This document shows positions 9,077-17,957 of a DNA stretch of 64,000 nt, in pieces. The stretch lies in the NCBI GenBank assembly GCA_946223355.1, contig CAMIPB010000001.1, positions 62,001-126,000 on the forward strand, in the 5' to 3' direction. Position 1 is the first letter of the stretch. Every line of letters begins with the position of its first letter. This DNA is from an uncultured Corynebacterium sp. (GTDB lineage Bacteria > Actinomycetota > Actinomycetes > Mycobacteriales > Mycobacteriaceae). A program made the position numbers and the translations under genes. Under the pieces are notes generated by a model that saw only the letters and a program-made list of their open reading frames with translations, did no database searches and had not been told where the DNA came from.

Positions 9077-10615
9077 CTATTCGCCGGCGAGCAGCATGTC
9101 TGCTACGCGCCACAGAGCTTCTGCATTCGATGCTTTGAGCAACACTACGTCCTTAGCCTCCTGGGAGCCCCATCGAGTGGCACCCACAGGTGGCGTCGCA
9201 GCAATCTCGTTTACCAATGCGGTCGCTTCTGCAACATCGCGAGCAATTTTAGTTGATACGCCATTAATTTCGGCTTCCGCCACCATTGCTTGGATATTTT
9301 CACTGTTTCCCACCGCAATTAGGTGGCTAACGTTATACTTGGCGAGCTCATGACCAACGTTCGTGTGCGCACCAAGAGCGTCGTCGCCAAGCTCGCCCAT
9401 CTCGCCCAAAACAGCAATTGCCTGAGCATCGGGACGGGCAGCCGAGGTGTATCCCAATGCCGCAACGGCTGCTCGCATGGAATCTGGATTAGCGTTGTAC
9501 GAATCATTAATGACGGTGAGTCCGTCTTTGCGGGTATTGACGTCCATTCGGTGCGCCGACGCATTCGTGTGCCCATTTAGTGCCTGAGCGATCTGTTCAA
9601 TAGACAGGCCTGACTCCACTGCCACAGCAACAGCCGCCAATGCGTTAGACACCTGGTGAGCACCGAAAACCTGGAGTTTAACCGGCACTACCTCCAGGGC
9701 CGGGGTGTGTAGGTTGAACGACGCCCGCGCGACGTCGTCAAGCACAATGTCTGTTGCATAATACTGTGCACCGGAAGCCGGCGGGTTCGCCGTAGAATAC
9801 GTCACCACTTTTGCTTGAGTACGTGACGCCATCGCCGCAACGAAAGGATCGTCGGCGTTGAGCACGACTACTCCACCGTCTTCAGCAGCTGGCAAAGCTT
9901 CAACCAACTCGCCTTTAGCTTTGGCAATGTTTTCCCGGGAGCCAAATTCGCCCAAATGCGCTGAACCAACATTGAGCACCACACCGATTCTCGGAGCAGC
10001 AATAGACGCCAGATGTCGAATATGGCCGATTCCGCGAGCAGATAGCTCAGCTACCAAATATTTAGTGTGCTCATCACAGCGCAGTGCGGTGTATGGATGA
10101 CCAATCTCGTTATTAAACGAACCAGGAGGCGCGACAGTCTCACCGTCAGTTTTGAGTACGGAGGCAATGAGATCCTTGGTGGAAGTTTTTCCAGCAGATC
10201 CAGTGATGCCTACAATCCTTAGCCCACCTGAAGGTTTGTTTGCCAATTTTTGTGTCACGTACCGGGCGATGTCACCCAAAGCTGCGACGACTGCTGCGGC
10301 GGATCCGTCTTCATCATGGGCGTAAATATCGGCATTCGCGCCATCTCCCGTGGGTTTTCCAGTGGGCTTGACGACGATCGCAGGCGCGTCAACCTCGCGC
10401 GCGGCCAACACGGCAACTGCTCCCTGCTCAACTGCTTTTGCTGCAAAATCGTGCCCATCAACCTGCGCACCAGGAAGAGCAATGAAGAGCCCTCCTGGGG
10501 TGACTTTCCGGGAATCGAACTCTGGGAAAGCAGTGATTTTTACTGCTGGATCAGCAACGTTAACCAAGCGGCCACCAGTAATGTCAGCCACTTTTTGCAA
10601 TGAAAGTTCAATCAT
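9077..10615 (-). CDS. murF: UDP-MurNAc-tripeptide--D-Ala-D-Ala ligase MurF
   Basis: Cytoplasmic Mur ligase of 512 residues that attaches D-Ala-D-Ala to complete the UDP-MurNAc-pentapeptide. The ATP loop GITGSAGKTSTKDLIA sits near residue 135. Other conserved blocks are NEIGHPYT, LNVGSAHLGEFGS and INDSYNANPDSM. The ATG begins 2 bp after the murE stop codon, so translation is almost certainly coupled to murE. Confidence 0.96.
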   Translation of the reverse strand: MIELSLQKVADITGGRLVNVADPAVKITAFPEFDSRKVTPGGLFIALPGAQVDGHDFAAKAVEQGAVAVLAAREVDAPAIVVKPTGKPTGDGANADIYAHDEDGSAAAVVAALGDIARYVTQKLANKPSGGLRIVGITGSAGKTSTKDLIASVLKTDGETVAPPGSFNNEIGHPYTALRCDEHTKYLVAELSARGIGHIRHLASIAAPRIGVVLNVGSAHLGEFGSRENIAKAKGELVEALPAAEDGGVVVLNADDPFVAAMASRTQAKVVTYSTANPPASGAQYYATDIVLDDVARASFNLHTPALEVVPVKLQVFGAHQVSNALAAVAVAVESGLSIEQIAQALNGHTNASAHRMDVNTRKDGLTVINDSYNANPDSMRAAVAALGYTSAARPDAQAIAVLGEMGELGDDALGAHTNVGHELAKYNVSHLIAVGNSENIQAMVAEAEINGVSTKIARDVAEATALVNEIAATPPVGATRWGSQEAKDVVLLKASNAEALWRVADMLLAGE

Positions 10616-10617
10616 GA

Positions 10618-12180
10618 CTACTTGCTTTCCAACTTGGCTTTTACTGCTCGGGTAAGTTCTTCTCGGTCATCGAAGTGATGGGTCACTGTGCCAACAATTT
10701 GGCCTACTTCATGTCCCTTGCCCACTACGATAACCGCGTCTCCAGGTTTTGCCCATGCGACAACAGAATCAATTGCTTCTCGACGTGATCCGGCTTCAGC
10801 GATCTCGACGTCGCGGTCTAGTTGTTCCGCTGCTTCCCGCGCACCCTGTAGGACCGCGGCACGAATAGGCCCTGGTTCCTCAGTGCGTGGGTTGTCATCA
10901 GTAACCACGACAAAGTCTGCGCCACGAGCAGCAGCGGCACCCATGATGGGACGCTTGGATGAGTCTCGGTCTCCACCAGCGCCTACTACGATTCCGATGC
11001 GACCAGAATTGTTGGCTCCGTCGAGTTGCTCACGCAAAGTATTCAGTACCGCGCCAATTGCTGCTGGCTTGTGGGCATAATCAACGACTGCGATGAAATC
11101 CTGACCTTCGTCGATACGCTCCATACGCCCTGGAACCGCGACTTGAGTCAAAGCAGCCGTAAAGGATTCATAATCAACACCAGCGGCATGCGCCATTGCA
11201 GCCGCAGTAGCAGCATTGGCTACGTTGAAATCGCCAGGAAGCGGCAACTCAAACGTCCAAGTTGAGCCACCAGCGCGAAGCTCAACGGTCTGCTCTCCAG
11301 TAGGTTGAGTGCTCACTGTCCAAGCGGTGACGTCAGCCTGCGCAGTTTGTCCGGTAGCTACCGTGACTGCGCTTTGTGCGACGTCAGCCATCCGCCTGCC
11401 CCAATCATCGTCAACGCACACGATGGAAGTCTCAGCGGCTAGTTCTCCTGTGAACAGCTTTTGTTTCGCCGCAAAATAGTCCTCCATGGTTGGGTGGAAG
11501 TCCAGGTGGTCTTGGGAGAGGTTAGTGAAGCCACCCACGCTAAAACGCGTACCGTTGACGCGGCCCAGTTCAAGCGCGTGGGAGGAGACCTCCATCACCA
11601 CGTGGCTCACGCCTTCGTCGACCATTTGTCGGAACAATTCTTGGAGTCGCGGTGCCTCAGGAGTCGTCAGAGATGTGGGAACTGGATTTCTATTGATTCG
11701 TGTTCCGGTGGTGCCAATAAGTCCCACGCTTTTACCGGCAGCCAACAAACCTTGTTCGATGAGGTAGCTCGTGGTTGTCTTTCCAGACGTACCGGTAATT
11801 CCAATGACACAAAGCTCATCTGTCGGATGCCCATAAATCTCAGCAGCTATCTGCCCTAAAACAGCGCGGATATCTTCTACGACCAAAACAGGACGGTGTT
11901 CTTGAGATTCCTGCAAAAGCTTCAACCCAGCTTCATCTGTCAAAACTGCTAAAGCGGGCGTGCCTTGCGCATAGGAAGCGCCATGCGCACGAGTACCGGG
12001 CAATGCGGCGAAAACCGAGCCCGGACGCAGCGACTTAGAGTCCAAGCTGATGGAGGAAACGGGAATATTTAAGGCCGCTGGACTAGCGTCAGGTTCTGCG
12101 GGAATAACTATCCTTCCCCGCGCCAATTTTGCTAGTGCGCCAAGCTGCACCGTCATGTCGCGGCCCTTATTTTTCGTCAT
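10618..12180 (-). CDS. murE: UDP-MurNAc-L-Ala-D-Glu--meso-DAP ligase MurE
   Basis: Adds the third stem-peptide residue. The DDNPRTEEP motif contains the DNPR signature of meso-diaminopimelate-specific MurE, consistent with corynebacterial wall chemistry. The ATP loop GITGTSGKTTTSYLI is near residue 130; MEVSSHALELGRV and GAGGDRD are also typical. I chose the ATG at 12178-12180 because AAAGGA lies 7-8 nt before it. An ATG 9 bp upstream abuts that same ribosome site and is less likely. Length from this start is 520 residues. Confidence 0.95.
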   Translation of the reverse strand: MTKNKGRDMTVQLGALAKLARGRIVIPAEPDASPAALNIPVSSISLDSKSLRPGSVFAALPGTRAHGASYAQGTPALAVLTDEAGLKLLQESQEHRPVLVVEDIRAVLGQIAAEIYGHPTDELCVIGITGTSGKTTTSYLIEQGLLAAGKSVGLIGTTGTRINRNPVPTSLTTPEAPRLQELFRQMVDEGVSHVVMEVSSHALELGRVNGTRFSVGGFTNLSQDHLDFHPTMEDYFAAKQKLFTGELAAETSIVCVDDDWGRRMADVAQSAVTVATGQTAQADVTAWTVSTQPTGEQTVELRAGGSTWTFELPLPGDFNVANAATAAAMAHAAGVDYESFTAALTQVAVPGRMERIDEGQDFIAVVDYAHKPAAIGAVLNTLREQLDGANNSGRIGIVVGAGGDRDSSKRPIMGAAAARGADFVVVTDDNPRTEEPGPIRAAVLQGAREAAEQLDRDVEIAEAGSRREAIDSVVAWAKPGDAVIVVGKGHEVGQIVGTVTHHFDDREELTRAVKAKLESK

Positions 12181-12250
12181 AGTTGTCATCCTTTTGCTGC
12201 ATGTCGTAGCTATAAATTTTTCAAGGCTATGAATATGAAGTTGTTTTGCG

Positions 12251-14344
12251 CTATTCCGCCCTCAGTACAAGCGGCTTTCCAGGATCCTTGGACGGCGGAA
12301 TATTATCTCTAGTCAACAACCACGACGCGATGTCCTTAAACAGCGGTGCAGTTGACTGTCCGCCGGTGCCGTCATCTCCCACTCCGGTGGCTGGATCATC
12401 GAGCATGATAGCCACGACAAAACGTGGGTCATCTGCCGGCGCGATTCCTGCAAAGGTGATCCAGTAATCGCTGTTGGAATATGCGCCCGTTTTCTCATCC
12501 ACTTTCTGCGCAGTACCTGTCTTGCCAGCTAGCTGGTAACCCTTGATGTTGTTTCCCGCTGCGGTACCGTTTTGAATGCCCGCGGGATCTTCTTGGAAAG
12601 TCGCACGGAACATGTTGGTGACGGTTCTAGCGGCCTCTGGACTAACCACCTGTGTCTTTTCCGGTTTTGGACCGAGGTCAACGTTTGAATCTTCTTCGCC
12701 TTCTGGATTCTTACCATCCTCATCCACAACATCGTTCGGGGTGGAGTGATCCCCTATTGATTTCACGATGCGAGGTTCGATGCGCTCACCCTCGTTGGCG
12801 ATAGTTTGGAAGACGCTGGCCATCTGTAGGGTTGTCCACGACATTCCCTGTCCGATAGGCAGGTTTGCAAAGGTACCACCTGACCATTGCTCAAGAGCAG
12901 GAACAAGGCCTGAAGATTCATTTGGCAGCTCTACACCTGTGGTTGCACCTAAACCGAAAGCTTTCAAGTATTCGAAGAACTTCTTCTCGCCCAACTTCTC
13001 CGCCAACATTAGCGTGCCCACGTTGGATGATTTACCGAAAATTCCGGTGGTGGTATACGGCTCATCTCCGTGCTGCCACGCATCGGCGACCGTCACCCCA
13101 GCCATCTCTTTGCGGCCTGGCACCGTATGTACAGAATCGGGTTTGGTGATGCCTTCTTCAATTGCTGCCGCAGCCGTCACAATCTTTGCTACTGAACCAG
13201 GTTCGTAAGGGTGAGAGATTGAATGGTTTTCAAAATCTTTCCCCTTCTTCAGCTGCTTTTCAATGTCCTCATTGGGATCGATCGTCCCGGTATTGGCCAT
13301 TGCCAAAATCTCTCCGGTAGCCGAGTCAAGCACTACGGCTTCACCCGACTTCGCACCAGAGTTGGCGCGGGCTTTTTCTAGTTTCTGCTGAACAAACGTC
13401 TGCAAATCCAAATCAATGGTGAGCTGAACATCTTTGCCGTCAACTGAAGGCACAACGTCACGCAACGATCCAGGTATGACCTGACCGCTTACTGAGACGT
13501 CCTCCGTTGAGCGACCATCGATGCCGGTGAGGCGGGCGTCTCCCGATGCTTCAAAACCAAACTGGCCTTGCCCATCCATCGATACCTTGCCCACGATATT
13601 CTCTGCGATCGCACCATTGGGGTACTGCCTAATATCTTGGTGGTCTGCAGCAATGCCGTGGTACTGTTCCGCCACTTCCGCAGCAACATCCGGATCAACG
13701 TTGCGAACAAGCACCTCATACTGCGTATCGGCCTGAAGCTTGTCCATTAACTCTTGGGAATCTACTTCATCAGCAGAAGCGCCGGCATCTTCAATTGCCC
13801 GTGGAATGCCTTCAGCCATTTCTTCGAGACGCTGCTGCACAAGTTTGTCTAGCTCTTGATTTAAAGCGTCACCTTCTAGAGGACTATCGTTTTTAGATAG
13901 CTCTAGTTCTTCCTGTTCACGCAATTCCTTGCGCAACAACTGAGGAGAAATGGTCAATGACCTTGCTTGCATAGTGTAGGCCAGACGACGCCCCGAGTTG
14001 TCTGTAATTTCTCCTCGTCGGGCTGGATCAACATACACTCGGGAACGCTGTTCTTGGGCTTTTGCAGCAAGATCTTCACCCCAAACGCCTTGCACTAATG
14101 CCAAACGTCCGATGAGGACAACAACACTGACTACCACGAGCCAAAAGACAAACTTCAGGCGTTTGCGCATGATCGCGTGTTGCGAAATCTCTCCAACGAG
14201 AGGACGTTCAGTGTTTAATCCGCGTCGCTGCGAAGCGTCCACCACACGACGAGAGGAGTGATCCCTCGCTGCGGCGCTAGCGCCACGGCGGGCAGTACGC
14301 CGGGCCGAAGGCGGCTGTGCTCCACGCCTTGGTCGCTGACCCAT
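12251..14344 (-). CDS. ftsI: Class B penicillin-binding protein FtsI (PBP3-type transpeptidase)
   Basis: Septal peptidoglycan transpeptidase, 697 residues. A basic cytoplasmic N-terminus (about 60 residues, Arg-rich) precedes one membrane segment (KFVFWLVVVSVVVLIGRLALV). A dimerisation domain and the transpeptidase domain follow. Catalytic motifs are visible: S-x-x-K as EPGSVAK, S-x-N as KSSNVGT, and K-T-G as AGKTGTAQK. No PASTA repeats follow. A strong AGGAGG ribosome site precedes the ATG. It is the expected partner of FtsW encoded downstream and of the FtsL-like protein encoded upstream. Confidence 0.96.
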   Translation of the reverse strand: MGQRPRRGAQPPSARRTARRGASAAARDHSSRRVVDASQRRGLNTERPLVGEISQHAIMRKRLKFVFWLVVVSVVVLIGRLALVQGVWGEDLAAKAQEQRSRVYVDPARRGEITDNSGRRLAYTMQARSLTISPQLLRKELREQEELELSKNDSPLEGDALNQELDKLVQQRLEEMAEGIPRAIEDAGASADEVDSQELMDKLQADTQYEVLVRNVDPDVAAEVAEQYHGIAADHQDIRQYPNGAIAENIVGKVSMDGQGQFGFEASGDARLTGIDGRSTEDVSVSGQVIPGSLRDVVPSVDGKDVQLTIDLDLQTFVQQKLEKARANSGAKSGEAVVLDSATGEILAMANTGTIDPNEDIEKQLKKGKDFENHSISHPYEPGSVAKIVTAAAAIEEGITKPDSVHTVPGRKEMAGVTVADAWQHGDEPYTTTGIFGKSSNVGTLMLAEKLGEKKFFEYLKAFGLGATTGVELPNESSGLVPALEQWSGGTFANLPIGQGMSWTTLQMASVFQTIANEGERIEPRIVKSIGDHSTPNDVVDEDGKNPEGEEDSNVDLGPKPEKTQVVSPEAARTVTNMFRATFQEDPAGIQNGTAAGNNIKGYQLAGKTGTAQKVDEKTGAYSNSDYWITFAGIAPADDPRFVVAIMLDDPATGVGDDGTGGQSTAPLFKDIASWLLTRDNIPPSKDPGKPLVLRAE

Positions 14345-14423
14345 TCGTTTGGTGCCCTCCTACTTAGTAGCCAGAGTAAATAGTTGCTGACCTTAATTTT
14401 TACGCGTCAGCCCGATTAACTAA

Positions 14424-15269
14424 CTACTGCGACACGCTAGGGGCATAAGGTAGCTGCTCAGAGCTTTGACCAGCCTCGGTGGATCCAGCTCGGTCTGCCG
14501 TACCACGGGCATCATTCGCCGCGCCACGAGCACCATCAGTTGCTCCGCGTTGCCCCTCGGGGATTGCAGAAACCTCATCGGAGATATCTCCCATTCCCTC
14601 TGGATCACTCGAGGCTTTACCCGGACGAATCGCGGAACCGTTGATATCTACAATTCGGTCAGCCTCAGGAGCGGGACGACGCTTAACTACTGGCTTGCCC
14701 TTGTCCTTGGCTTCAATGATTCCCGGCTGAACGGGAACTCCCATGTCAGCATCTGCTGCCCTGCTAGCAACATCAGCAGAAGAACGAACGTTTTCTAGGT
14801 CACGGTTAAGAGTTTCAATCTGGTTGTCCAACTGCCGTTCTTGTGCAACTAGACCCTGAATTTGAAATGTTTGCACGGTGGACTGGCCGGACAACCACAT
14901 TGCTAGAACAACTCCGCCGACTAGAAGCGCTAGCGAGATGAAGGAAAGCTGCGGCAGCTTCGTCGTGGCTGGCAAAGGTTGGGTACGGCGACCGCGTACA
15001 CTCACAACCTGCTTTGAGCCTAGACGACCCGGTGTTTGGCGATTTCGGTACGCAGTGGGCTGCGTACCAGTTCCTACACCACGACGGCTTGGACGTGCAG
15101 GACGGGTTGGAGCACTTACCTGTGGAGTGCGGGAACGAGGCGTACGTTCCAACAGTGCTGTGGCGGTTCCGGTCTCGTTTCCAGTGGTGAAGTCTCTACT
15201 TGCGCCCATGGTGCGCGGTCCCTTCAAATCGGCGTGTGGGTGTAAGTGGGTGTTGTTTCGGTAGGTCAT
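14424..15269 (-). CDS. FtsL-like bitopic divisome protein
   Basis: Occupies the ftsL position between rsmH and ftsI. Layout: a long basic, Arg/Pro/Thr-rich cytoplasmic N-terminus (about 1-105), one membrane segment (LSFISLALLVGGVVLAMWL), then a heptad-rich segment AQERQLDNQIETLNRDLENV as in FtsL/FtsB. A disordered charged tail follows, ending in Gly/Ala/Asp/Arg-rich repeats. The ATG at 15267-15269 overlaps the rsmH TGA (ATGA). A second start at 15209 has a good GAAGGGA site and would give 261 residues, so the start is unsettled. At 281 residues it is much longer than classical FtsL. Confidence 0.8.
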   Translation of the reverse strand: MTYRNNTHLHPHADLKGPRTMGASRDFTTGNETGTATALLERTPRSRTPQVSAPTRPARPSRRGVGTGTQPTAYRNRQTPGRLGSKQVVSVRGRRTQPLPATTKLPQLSFISLALLVGGVVLAMWLSGQSTVQTFQIQGLVAQERQLDNQIETLNRDLENVRSSADVASRAADADMGVPVQPGIIEAKDKGKPVVKRRPAPEADRIVDINGSAIRPGKASSDPEGMGDISDEVSAIPEGQRGATDGARGAANDARGTADRAGSTEAGQSSEQLPYAPSVSQ

Positions 15270-16297
15270 GACGCCTCCTGCGCAGCTCGTATCCGCTCCA
15301 GCGCACGAACTCGAACTGAGGCTGCCCGCGAGTTCTCTGCGATTTCAGCTTCACTGGCCTTCTCGGAGCCACGCGTGACCACCTTGAAATCCGGCTCAGT
15401 TCCCGGCAGATCCATGGGCAACCCAGCAGGAGATGTGGACGTTGAAAGCTCAGTAAAGGCGTGCTTCACAATCCTGTCTTCTAAGGACTGATAGCTCATG
15501 AACACAACCCGGCCTCCCAGTGCCAAAGCATCGGTAATGACAGGGATAACGCGTTCCAAAGCTTCCAGCTCACGGTTAACTTCGACGCGAAGCGCTTGAA
15601 AAGTCCGTTTAGCTGGGTGGCCTCCTGTACGGCGTGACGCGGCAGGAATAGTGGCGTACAACAGTTCCACCAATCGGGCCGAGGTAGTAAACGGCTCCTT
15701 TTCCCTTTCACGCAGTACTGCGGAAGCAATCTTTCCTGCAAACTTCTCATCGCCGTAGGTTTTTAGTACACGCGCTAGAGCCCCATGGGAATACGTGTTG
15801 AGAATCTCCGCTGCGGTCAACGGCTGCGTTGTGTCCATCCGCATGTCCAGCGGCGCATCCGCCCGATAAGCAAAGCCACGATCCAGCTGGTCGAGCTGCA
15901 TTGATGAGACGCCAAGGTCAAAAAGAGCACCAGCTACTCCATATTTGAGTGCCGATGCAGTAATTGGGTTATTGGCTTCGTTGATGGCTTTGCCCACTTC
16001 ATCGAAACGGGCATTTACTCCCACGAAACGCCCCTCGAAGCGAGCAAGCCTTTTAGTCGCATTCTGCAATGCCGCCTGGTCCCTATCCACGCCAATAACA
16101 CGCGCTTGCGGAAAGGTTTCCAAAAAATATTCTGTGTGGCCACCAGCACCTAGGGTTCCATCCACGATAACCGCGTTGGCGCCAAGGGCTTCTACGCCGG
16201 GAGCGAGCAGTTGTGCCATACGCTCACGCATGACCGGGACATGGCCATGGTTAGCTTTAATGTCAAACTTTGCTTCAGTATGAATTGTATTGTTCAC
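15266..16297 (-). CDS. rsmH: 16S rRNA (cytosine-1402-N4)-methyltransferase RsmH
   Basis: SAM-dependent methyltransferase (MraW) acting on the ribosomal P-site region of 16S rRNA; 343 residues from the chosen GTG. Key blocks: HVPVMRERM, DGTLGAGGHTEYFLE (SAM-binding loop), GVDRDQAAL, FDLGVSSMQLDQLDRGFAYR, and ALRVEVNRELEAL. The GTG at 16297 is preceded by AAGGAAGGGGGAG. An upstream in-frame TTG would place this ribosome site inside the gene. Its stop overlaps the FtsL-like start. Confidence 0.95.
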   Translation of the reverse strand: MNNTIHTEAKFDIKANHGHVPVMRERMAQLLAPGVEALGANAVIVDGTLGAGGHTEYFLETFPQARVIGVDRDQAALQNATKRLARFEGRFVGVNARFDEVGKAINEANNPITASALKYGVAGALFDLGVSSMQLDQLDRGFAYRADAPLDMRMDTTQPLTAAEILNTYSHGALARVLKTYGDEKFAGKIASAVLREREKEPFTTSARLVELLYATIPAASRRTGGHPAKRTFQALRVEVNRELEALERVIPVITDALALGGRVVFMSYQSLEDRIVKHAFTELSTSTSPAGLPMDLPGTEPDFKVVTRGSEKASEAEIAENSRAASVRVRALERIRAAQEAS

Positions 16298-16491
16298 GGC
16301 ACCCGCTCCCCCTTCCTTCAAGAAGATTCTCGCCTGCTGGTTCTTGTTTTCGTGTGGTCTCCGCTAGTACGTATAGGGCTTCGTCCGAGAGCTTCTGATG
16401 TCGGGGAAGTACACCAGCACATCTCTCGAACGAAGTCCGTACACGCACTCACGAAGAAAAATTAAGTCCGGCCCGGTCTCGGTACCGCGGC

Positions 16492-16926
16492 TTATAGCAG
16501 GCCAGAAAGAATCTCGTCCGCGTCCGCTGCCGAGTAGGCATCTTCAGTTTCTTCTTGGTAAGCAGCCCAGGACTCCGCATCCCAGATTTCAAGGAAATCC
16601 ACCGAACCGATAACCACGCATTCTTTACTTAAGTTTGCGTAGTCCCTATGTGCGGCCGACAACGTGATTCGTCCGTGCCCGTCAGGTCGTTGCTCATCCG
16701 CACTCGCTGCCAAGTTACGAATGAACGCACGTGCCTTTGGGTTAGTCCGAGAGACTGCAGCTGCCTTGCGGGCGCGTTCTGCAAACTCCTCACGTGGATA
16801 AACCGCCAAAGAGTGGTCCTGCCCTTTAGTCACCATTAATCCCCCTGCCAGTTCATCACGGAACTTAGCGGGCAATGTCAGACGACCTTTGTCATCAAGC
16901 TTCGGAGTATAGGTTCCGAGAAACAT
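16492..16926 (-). CDS. mraZ: Transcriptional regulator MraZ
   Basis: First gene of the dcw cluster; 144 residues with two AbrB-like SpoVT repeats. It opens MFLGTYTPKLDDKGRLTLPAKFRDEL; the second repeat contains the matching DGHGRITLSAAHRDYANL. MraZ proteins are ring-shaped DNA-binding repressors that bind TGGGN repeats with 5-nt spacers in their own promoter. Such an array lies about 100 bp upstream here. The ribosome site AAGGAAAGG precedes the ATG. The C-terminal acidic stretch (DAYSAADADE) is not part of the DNA-binding fold. Confidence 0.96.
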   Translation of the reverse strand: MFLGTYTPKLDDKGRLTLPAKFRDELAGGLMVTKGQDHSLAVYPREEFAERARKAAAVSRTNPKARAFIRNLAASADEQRPDGHGRITLSAAHRDYANLSKECVVIGSVDFLEIWDAESWAAYQEETEDAYSAADADEILSGLL

Positions 16927-17018
16927 CCCGGCGAACCCCTTTCCTTAACTCGATCACGCGGGCATATGCATTTACCTTGCAATGGGTTGGCGATCAGATC
17001 ACCTCTCCACCGCTATGG

Positions 17019-17043
17019 CCCACTATAACCCACTTCCCCCCAC
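17019..17043 (-). promoter_or_regulatory. MraZ operator overlapping the mraZ promoter
   Basis: Read on the minus strand, this holds three GTGGG repeats exactly 10 bp apart (17039-17043, 17029-17033, 17019-17023). The spacer between the last two contributes to a TATAGT -10 hexamer (17022-17027). This is the TGGGN-N5-TGGGN-N5-TGGG arrangement known for MraZ boxes, placed so that binding would block RNA polymerase: autorepression of the dcw operon. No good -35 element is visible. Confidence 0.8.
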
Positions 17044-17259
17044 AATTACTAGCAACGCACGGAAAAACTTCCCAGCAATACCTAAAACCCCATTACAATG
17101 GCGATAAATTTTGTGGGAGAATTTCCCCAAACCCTCTTGACAGCCCTCTAAATTCCGTCGAAACGCACCTATCACAACTTCCCCAAAGCTTGATCACTAC
17201 ACCTCTAACCCCTCTTGTTTGCTGGTTTCGCCATGCTTTCACCGATGGCCCTACCGAGG

Positions 17260-17297
17260 TGGGGCAAACTGGGGAATTTTTGGTGGGGCGAAGTGGG
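17260..17297 (+). promoter_or_regulatory. Second TGGG repeat array, opposite orientation
   Basis: Four TGGG motifs on the plus strand at 17260, 17270, 17284 and 17294, spacings 10, 14 and 10 bp. The 10-bp steps equal those of the mraZ operator about 220 bp away, but the strand is opposite and no promoter is evident. It could be a second MraZ site or a degenerate copy. The rest of 16,927-17,373 holds no gene that I can support. Confidence 0.35.
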
Positions 17298-17305
17298 GAC
17301 ACAAA

Positions 17306-17334
17306 AACGCCCCATGGAAATCCCATGGGGCGTT
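17306..17334 (-). terminator. Intrinsic terminator of the DUF3040 gene
   Basis: Stem arms AACGCCCCATGG (17306-17317) and CCATGGGGCGTT (17323-17334) with a 5-nt loop. On the minus strand it is followed by TTTTTGTG. It lies 40 bp past the DUF3040 stop codon and separates that gene from the mraZ promoter. Confidence 0.8.
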
Positions 17335-17373
17335 AGCACATTAGGCCGTCAAAGACCTACAAAATTCTACGAT

Positions 17374-17802
17374 TTAGGAGGTGCCATCCTCAAAGCGGCG
17401 ACGGAAGTTCTGCTCCATCCGATCCCCCAAGCTCGAACCCGTACCCCGAGATGGCGCACGAGAAGCTGAATAGGCAGATGATGAGTTACGTGCGCGCAGC
17501 GTAGGACCACTGTAATTAGAGGACTCGCCACGCAGCATCCAAATACTTGCACCAAACATGAGCAGGAAGCCCAGGATCGACAAAGCAACAAACCAGATGT
17601 TCTGCTGCGCCAAAGCTACGCCACCGACGAGCATGACCAGGCCTACAACAATGAGAGCAATCCCCCGCAGAGTCAGACGACCACCCGAGTAGTCACCAAA
17701 ATTAGCGCCACCGGAGACGGTGGAACCAAACTTAGGGTCATCTGCCAGAAGCGATGCCTCAATCTCGCGGAGCGCCTGCTGTTCTTGCTCTGAAAGCGAC
17801 AC
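17374..17802 (-). CDS. DUF3040 membrane protein
   Basis: 142 residues from the GTG at 17800-17802, which has GGAGGA 3-8 bp upstream. The N-terminus VSLSEQEQQALREIEASLLADDP is the hallmark of the actinobacterial DUF3040 family. Two adjacent membrane segments (about residues 48-66 and 72-92) follow, then a Ser/Arg-rich cytoplasmic tail. DUF3040 genes commonly neighbour mraZ in actinobacteria. The molecular function is unknown; a division or envelope role is only suggested by position. Confidence 0.85.
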   Translation of the reverse strand: MSLSEQEQQALREIEASLLADDPKFGSTVSGGANFGDYSGGRLTLRGIALIVVGLVMLVGGVALAQQNIWFVALSILGFLLMFGASIWMLRGESSNYSGPTLRARNSSSAYSASRAPSRGTGSSLGDRMEQNFRRRFEDGTS

Positions 17803-17957
17803 TGTTCCTCCAAGTAAATAGGAATACGGCCTCGCGCAACTTTTGCGCTTACATATAGTCAACGTATTAAGAGACCGGTTAGTTCCCTCTACTCTACGTA
17901 TAACTCAAAATCAGTGCCAACTATCTCCTTCACCAATCCACTTAACCCTTCCACCCT

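Noticed and set aside
16875..17336. 153-codon plus-strand frame upstream of mraZ
   Set aside because: Runs through the mraZ promoter/operator and the DUF3040 terminator; unlikely composition (Pro/Thr/His-rich).
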